DNA from: Niabella agricola
GTDB lineage: Bacteria > Bacteroidota > Bacteroidia > Chitinophagales > Chitinophagaceae
Length of the DNA stretch: 64,000 nt
Assembly: GCF_021538615.1 (NCBI RefSeq)
Contig: NZ_JAJHIZ010000003.1
Span: 1 to 64,000 of the forward strand
Reading direction: 5' to 3'
In this document: piece after piece, positions 8,580 to 16,686 of the stretch
Position numbering within the stretch: the stretch's first letter is position 1
How the letters are laid out: the number at the start of each line of letters is the position of its first letter
Translations under genes and position numbers: made by a program
The notes under the pieces: generated by a model
The model's input: only the letters and a program-made list of their open reading frames with translations
The model's database searches: none
What the model was told of the DNA's origin: nothing

Positions 8580-9553
8580 TGGCTTTTAAATTATTGAATA
8601 CAGACATTCTTGATTTCGAGCTGCTTTCCAACCTGGAGCCGGGCGCTCCCAATCCGTTACGGGAACAAGTTACCAGCCTGCACCCACGCGCAGGAGCATT
8701 ACAACTGCATACAGACACTTTTCCGCATATTCATTTATCGCAGATTCAATGGAACACAGCAGAGGACCTGGAAATGCATGGGGCTACCAGCAGCGATACC
8801 ATCAATATCAATTTCCAACTGGGCGGTCAAATGTATTCCCGGTTTACGGGGATCAATCATCCAATGGATATGCAGACAAACCGGCACAACCTGGTATACG
8901 CGCCGGAGGCTGGTGATCATCATCACATCGCCGGCAATCATTCACTGTCGTTGCTGCATGTTATTATTGACAAGGACTTTTTTACTGCTTCGATCGGCTG
9001 TAACGACCGCTGGAGTGAACAGGTACATCGCAACCTGGAAGCGCAGCGCCCTTTTTCAGGCGCGCCGGAGGCCCGGCCTGTTTCAAACAAAATGCAGCTA
9101 TTGCTGGACAGTATTCTGAACTGTGCAGAAACCGGAACCATGCGCCGCCTGTTACTGCAATCTCGGATGCTGGAATTGCTGGCACTTGAAATCGAACAGT
9201 TCTGCACGCCGCTCAGCAGCGCAGCCATTCCCTGGGAGGAACAGGAGCGGTTGCAACAGCTAAAAGCCTATATCGGTATCCATTACCTCTCGGATCTTAG
9301 TCTGCACCAGCTCAGCCGGGTGAGCCTGCTAAATGAGTTCAAGCTGAAGAAAGGATTTAAGCAGCTTTTTGGAGAAACCCTGTTTACTTACATTCACCGT
9401 TTGCGCATGGAGCATGCCGCCCTGCTGCTGCGGGACACAAAGAGCACCATTGATGAAATTGCATTGGTGGTGGGCTATGCCTATGCACATCATTTTTCCA
9501 CGGCATTTAAGAAGCATTTTAAGATAAGTCCCCTAAAATACCGCACCGGATGA
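8579..9553 (+). CDS. AraC-family transcriptional regulator
   Basis: 324 aa. The C-terminal 100 residues hold two helix-turn-helix units (LHQLSRVSLLNEFKLKKGFK and IDEIALVVGYAYAHHFSTAF, then the KHFKISPLKYR end). The N-terminal sensor half (TININFQLGGQMYSRFTG; LVYAPEAGDHHHIAG) resembles the long sensor of PchR-like regulators in Bacteroidota. I chose the ATG at 8579; an upstream TTG at 8555 would place the start inside the operator-like repeat. The stop codon TGA lies in ACCGGATGACC, a sequence found again in the downstream repeat region at 10773. The neighbouring cytochrome c gene is the obvious candidate target. Confidence 0.87.
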   Translation: MAFKLLNTDILDFELLSNLEPGAPNPLREQVTSLHPRAGALQLHTDTFPHIHLSQIQWNTAEDLEMHGATSSDTININFQLGGQMYSRFTGINHPMDMQTNRHNLVYAPEAGDHHHIAGNHSLSLLHVIIDKDFFTASIGCNDRWSEQVHRNLEAQRPFSGAPEARPVSNKMQLLLDSILNCAETGTMRRLLLQSRMLELLALEIEQFCTPLSSAAIPWEEQERLQQLKAYIGIHYLSDLSLHQLSRVSLLNEFKLKKGFKQLFGETLFTYIHRLRMEHAALLLRDTKSTIDEIALVVGYAYAHHFSTAFKKHFKISPLKYRTG

Positions 9554-9560
9554 CCGCCTT

Positions 9561-10112
9561 TCGTTCCATGTCTCCTGAAAGGGACGTGGAAAACCCCAAT
9601 ACTCATCCCGCAGCGTCCTCTGCGGGAGACGCTGCGGGGAACGGAATCATCTTTCGTTCCATGTCTCCCGGAAGGGACGTGGAAAGTGCTATTACTCACC
9701 CGCAGCGTCCTCTGCGAGAGACGCCGCGGGGAACGGGATCATCTTTCGTTCCATGTCTCCTGAAAGGGGACGTGGAAAGTGCCAATACTCATCCGCAGTG
9801 TCCACTGCGGGAGACGCCGCGGGGAACGGGATCATCTTTCTCGTTCCATGTCTCCTGAAAGAGACGTGGAACATGCCAATACTCATCCGCAGCGTCCTCT
9901 GCGAGAGACGCCGCGGGGAACGGGATCATCTTTCTCGTTCCATGTCTCCTGAAAGGGACGTGGAAAGTGCCAATACTCATCCGCTGCGTCCTCTGCGAGA
10001 GACGCCGCGGGGAACGGGATCATCTTTCGTTCCATGTCTCCTGAAAGGGACGTGGAAAGTGCTATTACTCATCCGCAGCGTCCTCTGCGGGAGACGCCGC
10101 GGGGAGCGGGAT
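9561..10112. repeat. REP-like tandem array, six units of about 93 bp
   Basis: Six units start at 9561, 9654, 9746, 9841, 9935 and 10027. Each holds two hairpins. The first is like GTTCCATGTCTC / GAGACGTGGAAC (9843-9854 and 9861-9872, one wobble, 6-nt loop). The second is like CCGCAG / CTGCGG (10073-10078 and 10085-10090), overlapped by GCGTC / GAGACGC pairing. Units differ by a few substitutions and one or two indels. All six share orientation. The array begins only 7 bp after the AraC stop codon. A RAYT-type transposase gene follows directly, the expected partner of REP/REPIN sequences. Confidence 0.85.
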
Positions 10113-10724
10113 CATAATGGACGTGTCAGGTCGATATCTGCAAGTTTGCAATAATGCCAAATATCATAAACGCCCTGTATTCCGGAAATATAATATTGAG
10201 CAGAACTATGCATATAATCTGCAGGAGCGGGTGCAAGCATCCATCTGCCCTTGCAGGGATTATCATGTATATAATTCAATTTTTGAAGCATGAAGGCATT
10301 TGTCCGGCATTCTTTCCAATCGAACGAACGTTCCCATACTTCATGCATTTTATGTTTTATTTGACCGCTTTTGCCAACCGCGGATGATAATTGTGCCAAC
10401 AGTCGGCCTGCCCCGCCTCTTTTCAGACGGTCGATAATACCATACGCGATAAAACGTTTCCCATTCCCTACAATCGTATTAATCAATTGACCGGTATTCC
10501 CGGAATGCGATTAATGCATGCACATGATTGGGCATAATCACATACCCGCAGATGTAGTGGCCTTTACATTTTAAATGATCAAACCATTTGTAAATCATAT
10601 CGTATGCATCCGCAATAGCGATCAATCGCATCCATCGATAACAGGTAAACGTTATAAAATATACGCCTTCGGTTGCTGTTATGGTGTGTTTCACAGGCAT
10701 AAGCGAAATTAACGATTTTTCCAT
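10112..10724 (-). pseudogene. REP-associated tyrosine transposase (RAYT, Y1_Tnp), frameshifted
   Basis: Two reading frames together make one RAYT-type single-strand transposase. The first (start ATG 10724 or 10700) has GVYFITFTCYRWMRLI and the HUH-type metal motif MPNHVHALI. The second has NGKRFIAYGIIDRLK, the catalytic-tyrosine region KLNYIHDNPCKGRW and the closing YMHSSAQYY pattern. The frames part at a run of three bases at 10499-10501: removing one base restores an expected FRNTGQLINTIVGN junction. The protein would be near 200 aa, normal for the family. It may be a dead gene, a recent mutation or a sequencing error. REP-like arrays flank both sides. Confidence 0.82.
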
Positions 10725-10734
10725 ATGATACCCG

Positions 10735-10961
10735 TCCGCAGCGTCCTCTGCGGGAGACGCCGCGGGGAACGGACCGGATGACCACTTTCCTTTCCATGTC
10801 TCCTGAAAGGGACTGGAAAGCCCCAATACTCATCCGCAGTGTCCACTGCGGGAGACGCCGCGGGGAACGGGATCATCTTTCGTTCCATGTCTCCTGAAAG
10901 GGGACGTGGAACATGCCGATACTCATCCGCAGTGTCCTCTGGGGGAGACGCCGCGGGGAAC
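10735..10961. repeat. REP-like array, right of the RAYT gene (one partial, two full units)
   Basis: Same unit as at 9561-10112. A partial unit at about 10735-10775 is followed by full units near 10787 and 10878. The last unit ends in GGGGAAC, 2 bp before the jetC stop codon. The sequence ACCGGATGACC before the first full unit repeats the left array's boundary at 9545. Confidence 0.85.
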
Positions 10962-10963
10962 AA

Positions 10964-13900
10964 TCAGGAAGCCTTCTTCATCTGCTTTTGCAGTTCCTTA
11001 ATGGTCATATTATACATGATACTATGCCGGTTGTTCACCCGCTGTGCCAGGTGTACATGGGCAATATAATCCTGTACGATCTGAATCTTGTCGCTGGGCG
11101 TTACCACCAGTAATTGTAAATGCAATTGTTTGCACAGCTCCATCAGGTAGGTGGCTTTATCCTCATCCTGGTTGCTGAAACTTTCGTCCACGGCAATAAA
11201 CCGCAAACTACGGCTGTTCTTTCCTTCACGGGTAATACCAAACTGGTAGGCAATGGCACTACAGAGAATGGTATAGGTAAGCTGCGCCTTTTCTCCCCCG
11301 GATAGTTGTCCCATCTGGCGGTAGGTTTTCTTAAGCTCTCCGGTATTCCGGTATTTTTCATCTGCCCAAAACTCAAACCAGTTCCGTACATCCATTACCC
11401 GCGCACGGTAGGTTTCGCTTTCATCCAGGCTATCGATGAGCGGTTGTACTTTCTGACGGAAATGCAATGCCTTATCCTCAAAGCTGCTTTGCTGCCAGTT
11501 AGCGGCCTGGGGTAAGGCATCCAGCAGCGCACTGCGGAAGGCATTTACCGTGGCATCCTGCACCTTCCGTTTTCCCAGTTGGATATAGGTATCCGGGAGT
11601 TTGTTAAAATTGATCCCTCCCAGCGACTGGTTGAGCTTGTTGACACTGTTATTAATCTCCCGTTCCCATTTCTCCATTTCTTCATTCAGCCCCCCGATTT
11701 TATAGGTAATAGTGTCGTTGACAAAACTTTCAAAATCCCGGCGGTATTTGGGAAGATTCTCACTGCTGAGTTTATCCAGCCATTCCTTAAATTCTTCCGC
11801 ATGTTCGGCCTCCTCCGGCAGGAACTGCACATCGCTGTACCAGTCGGGAAAGCGCTGCAGCAACGCCGGGGAAGGATTTTTGATCTGGCTGATACTGCGG
11901 TTCAGGTGTGTTTCTTCCTTGTGGAGCAAACGTTGCACTTCCTGGGCTTCGTGCTCCAGCTTTGTTTTAAACTGCGCATATACGGCTTCTATGTTTTCCA
12001 GCGTTACGGCGGCCAGCATCAGGGCATGCTGCTGTTGAAATTGAAGCAACGCTTCCTTATCCGTTTCCGTTATATGCTGCAACAGCAGCTGGAGCTGCTC
12101 ACGCTGCTGCTCCATGGCCAGTGCACGGTTTTGCAGGGTCGTTTTCTCCTGCGCGGCCCGTTCCCATTTTTTCTCGGCTTCCTGCCGCTGCTGTACAAGC
12201 GCTTCCAGCTGATCTGTTAACTCCTGTAACTGGTTATTGCTTTTACTCAGTGCCCTGATCTGCTCTTCTGTTTTATGAATATTGCGCTGTATGCCGGCTA
12301 CATCCAGCAATGCAAAACCACCATGCTCCTGTAAGCGGTTCAGCGCATAAAACTGCTTTTGCAAACGGGCCGCCCGGTTACGGCACCGTTCAATGATCTC
12401 CACAGTATTGGAAAGTTCATCTGCCAGCCGGTTCCGTTCCCGGATCAGCGCCTCCTTCTTGCTTTCATTGTTCCAGCCCATCACATAACGTCCGGGATCA
12501 ATGCTGCCCGGCCGGTCATCTTTTTCATGCCGGTCGCGGTTCTTGATGAGACCGTTAATGGTAATGGCCTTATCGTAACGTTCCATCGGCTTTTCATCTT
12601 CCAGGCAGGTAAAAGAAAACTGCTGCACCACCTGCTGCTGTACCCATCCGGAAAGGGGATGTTCGGGGTGAAAATCGAGTTTGTAGTACACAGTTCCATC
12701 CTCGGCCAGGGCGTGAAAAGTATCCAGTACCCGGTAGTATACCAGCCGGGTGCCGGTGTTGGTCTGGTTAATATAGCGGGTTACTTTTTTATAATGCTGA
12801 TCCGGCACCAGCAGCCGGAGCGCAAAGCCATGTAGTAATTTTTCAATCGCCGGCTGCCAGCGCTGTTCCTCCGGCTTTACCTGCATCAACTCTCCGGCGA
12901 AAGGCAGTTCCGCTGTATCCAGTTTCAGCGCCGCGCATAATTGCTTACGAAGCTGCACGAGGTGAACAGGAATATTGCTTTTGCTGTGCAGCAGGATGTT
13001 CAGCTCTTCTTCCAGTCTGGTCTTTGCTTCAGCTGCTTTTTTATGCTGGTTTTTGGCATCAAAGTCATCGGTTTCATTCAGCCGGTTTTCTTTTTCAAGG
13101 CGTTGCGCCGCCTGCACAGCTTCCTTTAGTACCCGCTTATATGCATCTTCATCCGAAGCGCTTTTATCCTCCAGGTGCAGGGTGCCGCACCAATCGGTAA
13201 ATAATGACAGGTTATTTTCGGCTTCCGTCCTTTTACCCTTCAGGGCCTGCAACTCCTGTTCCAGCTGCTTCAGACGCTGCCCGGCCTGGTTCTGATCGAT
13301 CTGGTTGCGGGTAGTTCGTTCTTCTTCATGCAGGGCATCGATCGCGGCTTTTGCTGCGGTGGTTTTTTCTTCCAGGTCCTTAATACCTGCGCGGGCTTCT
13401 TCCAGTGCCTGTAGCAGCAGCTGATCCTGGGTGAAGCCCTTCCATGCGGCGGCAGTATGCAGGGCTTTCTGTACTTCCTCCTGCCGTACCTGTAAGCTTT
13501 TAAACCCTGTATAATGTTCCTGTACGGGTTGCAATAACCGGATCTGCTCTTCCGCTTTCTCAATGTTGCGCTGGGCATCCAGCAAAGTGGCCAGGTGCTT
13601 TTTGAGTTCCTGGAACAACGATTCCATATCCCGCGGCTCCAGCATATGGGTACGGATAAAATCGTCCAGATTGCCCAGTACTTTAATGCCCACGGTTTGG
13701 TTAAACAGGGTAAGGGCCTGGATGCTTTGCATGCCCAGCACGTCTACCAGCCGGTAAGCATATTTACTGGCGGCGTCAAACCATTCCACCTGTTTCCGGT
13801 TTCCTTTATTGTATTGCTGATCCAGCCGGCGTTTCCAGGCATTTCCGAGGTCGAAGGGTTTAAAATCCTCTTCAATATGCAGGCTTTTATGCGCCACCCC

Positions 13901-14347
13901 AAACACCCGTTTCATATCCCCGTTGTTAAAATAACGGACCTGGAATAAGGTTACCTCCTGCATGGCCTCGTTGGTAAAATTGGCCAGCAGGATGCTGTAG
14001 GCTTCTTCACGGTTCTCCCGGAGATAGAGTGCCCGGGTAACACCACTTTCACTGTTAATGGTACCATAACCGCCCAGTACATAGGTTTCCTCTGTACGGT
14101 CGCCTTTCTTTTCACTCCCGCTGCTCTGGTTATAAAACCGGTATTTCTTTTCCGGAACGATCAGGGTTAACAGGGCGTCCACAAAGGTGGTTTTCCCGCT
14201 CCCGTTGGATCCGGTCAGTAAGCTGGTTTCGCCGCCTGGGATGATGGTATGGATCTGTTCGTCAAAGGTTCCCCAGTTAAAAACCTCCATATATTGCAGG
14301 CGAAAGCCGCTTTTTTCATTATCCGTGCTGAATACGCTTAGCTGCAT
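10964..14347 (-). CDS. jetC: JetC: SMC-like ATPase of a Wadjet/MksBEF-type system
   Basis: 1127 aa. Walker A GSNGSGKT is at residues 46-53, the ABC signature LSGGEKAQ at about 1015-1022, and Walker B RFIAVDES at about 1049-1056 with the catalytic acidic residue. Long Glu/Gln/Lys-rich coiled coils (about 260-460 and 640-790) flank a central hinge-like globular region. This is the MukB/JetC plan: an ATP-driven loop extruder, which in Wadjet recognises and helps cut circular plasmids. It overlaps the end of jetB by 29 bp. The C-terminus looks complete. The next gene should be jetD, but a REP array begins 2 bp after the stop codon. It could instead serve as a chromosomal MksB-type condensin. Confidence 0.9.
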   Translation of the reverse strand: MQLSVFSTDNEKSGFRLQYMEVFNWGTFDEQIHTIIPGGETSLLTGSNGSGKTTFVDALLTLIVPEKKYRFYNQSSGSEKKGDRTEETYVLGGYGTINSESGVTRALYLRENREEAYSILLANFTNEAMQEVTLFQVRYFNNGDMKRVFGVAHKSLHIEEDFKPFDLGNAWKRRLDQQYNKGNRKQVEWFDAASKYAYRLVDVLGMQSIQALTLFNQTVGIKVLGNLDDFIRTHMLEPRDMESLFQELKKHLATLLDAQRNIEKAEEQIRLLQPVQEHYTGFKSLQVRQEEVQKALHTAAAWKGFTQDQLLLQALEEARAGIKDLEEKTTAAKAAIDALHEEERTTRNQIDQNQAGQRLKQLEQELQALKGKRTEAENNLSLFTDWCGTLHLEDKSASDEDAYKRVLKEAVQAAQRLEKENRLNETDDFDAKNQHKKAAEAKTRLEEELNILLHSKSNIPVHLVQLRKQLCAALKLDTAELPFAGELMQVKPEEQRWQPAIEKLLHGFALRLLVPDQHYKKVTRYINQTNTGTRLVYYRVLDTFHALAEDGTVYYKLDFHPEHPLSGWVQQQVVQQFSFTCLEDEKPMERYDKAITINGLIKNRDRHEKDDRPGSIDPGRYVMGWNNESKKEALIRERNRLADELSNTVEIIERCRNRAARLQKQFYALNRLQEHGGFALLDVAGIQRNIHKTEEQIRALSKSNNQLQELTDQLEALVQQRQEAEKKWERAAQEKTTLQNRALAMEQQREQLQLLLQHITETDKEALLQFQQQHALMLAAVTLENIEAVYAQFKTKLEHEAQEVQRLLHKEETHLNRSISQIKNPSPALLQRFPDWYSDVQFLPEEAEHAEEFKEWLDKLSSENLPKYRRDFESFVNDTITYKIGGLNEEMEKWEREINNSVNKLNQSLGGINFNKLPDTYIQLGKRKVQDATVNAFRSALLDALPQAANWQQSSFEDKALHFRQKVQPLIDSLDESETYRARVMDVRNWFEFWADEKYRNTGELKKTYRQMGQLSGGEKAQLTYTILCSAIAYQFGITREGKNSRSLRFIAVDESFSNQDEDKATYLMELCKQLHLQLLVVTPSDKIQIVQDYIAHVHLAQRVNNRHSIMYNMTIKELQKQMKKAS

Positions 14348-14909
14348 GTGCTGTTAATTGCTGTTTAAAATCTTCTAAAACCTCACTATCTACCCGGGCC
14401 TTGATCAGTTTTTTGATCCGGAACTTCTGTTCATCGGGTACTTCATGTGTGCCGGAACGTTCCAGGAAGCCGTTTTCCACTGCCCGCTCAATCAACCGGT
14501 CAATGTCCTTCAGCATCTTTACCCGGCTGGCGTTTTCCTTAAAAAACAATTCGGCATATTCTTTTATCTCCCGCCGCTTTTTGATCAGTTCACGCTGGGT
14601 GGCCTCTCCCACTTCAAACTCCGCCATCATATCGCGCAGCAATACCAGCATCACGCTTTCATCATAGGCCAGCGCCCGGCGTTGTACCCAGCTTACGCTG
14701 GTGGCATCTTCTTCCGAAATGGTATGTCTGATATAAGCGTATCCATCCTGTTCATCCAGCACCAGTGTAAGCCCCAGCCGCTGTAAAAAAACAGTGAGTT
14801 CTGCTTTGTATTGCAGCAGTTTTTCCCAGGTGCTTTTCTCAAGATATTCCACCGGTCCTTTTAGCAGTTTGATAAATACGGGGGTAAATGCGTGTATTTT
14901 TTCAACCAT
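14319..14909 (-). CDS. jetB: JetB: DUF4194 MukE/MksE-like subunit
   Basis: 196 aa. The DUF4194 pattern is clear: LLKGPVEYLEKSTWEKLL, then LGLTLVLDEQDGYAYIR, RRALAYDESVMLVLLRDMM, EIKEYAELFF and a basic C-terminal helix ending at DFKQQL. It is a winged-helix protein that bridges the JetA kleisin and the JetC heads. It starts 10 bp after jetA and overlaps jetC by 29 bp, so the three are translationally coupled and made in fixed proportion. Confidence 0.9.
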   Translation of the reverse strand: MVEKIHAFTPVFIKLLKGPVEYLEKSTWEKLLQYKAELTVFLQRLGLTLVLDEQDGYAYIRHTISEEDATSVSWVQRRALAYDESVMLVLLRDMMAEFEVGEATQRELIKKRREIKEYAELFFKENASRVKMLKDIDRLIERAVENGFLERSGTHEVPDEQKFRIKKLIKARVDSEVLEDFKQQLTAHAAKRIQHG

Positions 14910-14919
14910 CCGATTCCTT

Positions 14920-16389
14920 CTATTTACTAAATAACAAATAAGGCACTTCTACAAACTTGTCGGCATTACTGTTCAGCGGGATCAGCTCCACCGCATTGCC
15001 CACCACCTGTACCTTTTTTGATTTTTCCTTTAAAAAACTATAATAACTGATCACTTCCGCCAGACCGTGCTCCAGTTGGGTCGCCTCAATGATTTCTTTC
15101 AGCGTAGCCGTTTGCTTATGCTCCAGTACCCGCTCTACTTTTTTCCAAAGCTGCTTTTTATCAATAAAGCTGGTGTTCAGCAGCCGGTTGAACCGGTCGA
15201 TATCAGCGATCTTCTCTACGGCAGCGGCGGGTTGTTTTAGCGTGCCCGCCGTTTTTTTGGCTTCCAGCGTCAGTGCACGATCCATCACCATCCGTATATC
15301 GGATGCCTCATCCAACACCAGGCCGGCCGTAACCGGATCTTCTTCCATCAGATCAAAAATCAGTTCCTTGATGCCGCTGATCTGTTGACGCAGCCGCCGG
15401 TGCCGCGCAATTTCCTTTTCTGTAATGATGCGGCTGAGCTTTTCGGCCATCCGGTCATTGGCATCATAAACAGACCGGCCCTGTTCCAGGAGGAAGGATT
15501 TGATGTTCTGCAGAAATTCGGTATCGGCTTCCAGCTGCCGATCTTCGAGCAGCGAAAGCAATTGTTCGGTCAATTGCCGCCATTCTTCCTGGCCGCTGCG
15601 CGAAATAAGAAAATCCCAGAAGGCATAAAAGCTTTTTCCCTGGTTACTGCTGCGCAGCGCATCGTACGATTCAAACGCAAAGCCCACAATAGCACCTTTG
15701 TTTTGTTCGGCGCGGGTATGTTGCTCCACGATGCTGCGGTGGATCTGTTTAAAATTATCTTCCACTTCGCGGAAATCACCGATCAGTTCATAGCAAAGCT
15801 TGATGAACAGATCGAGCCGCTCCTGTACCTGCGCATTGTTGTACCGCTGGGGGGCCACGCCCAGTTCCAGTGCTTTAATCTCTTTATCGATCTCTGCTTT
15901 CCGGTCTTTGAGGATCTGCAGTTTCCGCTCCCGGTCGTCTTCTGTATTTTCTACCATATCACGAAGGGATGAAAACAGCATTTTAAAGCGGCTTTCCGTA
16001 CCCACATGGTGCTGCCCCAGCTGCAGGTTCTGCATCCATTGAAATACCTTTTCCGTATGCGCGCTCAGCTGGTAATTGGTGTTTCCTTCGGTATCCGGAA
16101 AATCCTGCAGGATCCTTTTTTGTACCCAGTTCAACAAATATTTACGGCTGCGGCTTTCTTCATCTTCCCCAAAATCGATCCGGGCTTCCTCCCAGTCTTC
16201 CGTTCCATCTGCATGGGCGCCCAGGGTTTCCGCCAGCAGGGGCACCAGCTGGTCTTCGCGGACCACCATCCTCCGGTTTTCTTTAAAAACGGTATATAAA
16301 AATGGTAACACCCAGCCCGCATTACGCAGCCGTAACATTTGCAGTGCCGGTGAAGCATTGATTAAAAACGCAATTTGCTCGCTTGTCAT
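14920..16389 (-). CDS. jetA: JetA: DUF3375 kleisin-like (MukF/MksF-type) subunit
   Basis: 489 aa from the ATG at 16389, where MTSEQIAFLINASPALQML begins the conserved domain; an in-frame start at 16488 would add 33 unlikely residues. DUF3375 features: LRLRNAGWVLPFLYTVFKEN, NWVQKRILQDFPD, FQLSAHTEK-like YQLSAHTEKVFQW, VGTESRFKMLFSSLRDMVE and a long central coiled coil (DRKAEIDKEIKALELG). The protein closes the JetC ring like other kleisins. It is first in the jetA-jetB-jetC operon and is preceded by a long AT-rich promoter region. Confidence 0.9.
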   Translation of the reverse strand: MTSEQIAFLINASPALQMLRLRNAGWVLPFLYTVFKENRRMVVREDQLVPLLAETLGAHADGTEDWEEARIDFGEDEESRSRKYLLNWVQKRILQDFPDTEGNTNYQLSAHTEKVFQWMQNLQLGQHHVGTESRFKMLFSSLRDMVENTEDDRERKLQILKDRKAEIDKEIKALELGVAPQRYNNAQVQERLDLFIKLCYELIGDFREVEDNFKQIHRSIVEQHTRAEQNKGAIVGFAFESYDALRSSNQGKSFYAFWDFLISRSGQEEWRQLTEQLLSLLEDRQLEADTEFLQNIKSFLLEQGRSVYDANDRMAEKLSRIITEKEIARHRRLRQQISGIKELIFDLMEEDPVTAGLVLDEASDIRMVMDRALTLEAKKTAGTLKQPAAAVEKIADIDRFNRLLNTSFIDKKQLWKKVERVLEHKQTATLKEIIEATQLEHGLAEVISYYSFLKEKSKKVQVVGNAVELIPLNSNADKFVEVPYLLFSK

Positions 16390-16686
16390 ATCCCTACAAA
16401 ACCACCTCTTTATAATGGGAAGCCTGCAAAATAAGATAATCTGCCGAGATTTTCCCGCAGAACATTCAGGTATACGGCCGGCCTGCAACCTATGCCGGGT
16501 GTATTCAGTTACAGGAGCATGATTTCCGTTATCAAAGCAATAGCATGCGGCACGATTTATTTAATATTAAATTGGATAAAATAAAATATAATTATTGAAA
16601 ATTAATTTATTATAAATTTTATGTACAAAATAAAATAAGGCTAAATATTGAATCATCCGGATGCTCTTTCGCGGGGTGCCTAAACC
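16390..16686. other. AT-rich spacer upstream of jetABC
   Basis: The segment at about 16548-16655 is strikingly AT-rich (runs of TTAATATTAAATTGG, AATTATTGAAAATTAATTTA) compared with neighbours near half GC. It lies between jetA (start 16389) and the end of the VKOR gene. It probably holds the jetABC promoter and may mark a horizontal-transfer boundary. Confidence 0.5.

Noticed and set aside
9550..10154. Open frames encoding repeated peptides (SMSPERDVES-like) across the repeat array
   Set aside because: They follow the 93-bp REP-like unit in several frames on both strands and break at indels; they are by-products of the repeat, not genes.
11579..12220. Plus-strand 213-codon frame opposite the jetC coiled coil
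   Set aside because: Hydrophobic runs arise from the complement of Glu/Gln/Lys-rich codons of the coiled coil; not a membrane protein gene.
12359..12835. Plus-strand open frame of 158 codons inside jetC
   Set aside because: It lies wholly within the clear SMC-type ATPase gene in the opposite frame and shows no domain.
15385..15972. Plus-strand 195-codon frame inside jetA
   Set aside because: Complete overlap with the DUF3375 gene in the opposite direction and no domain pattern.
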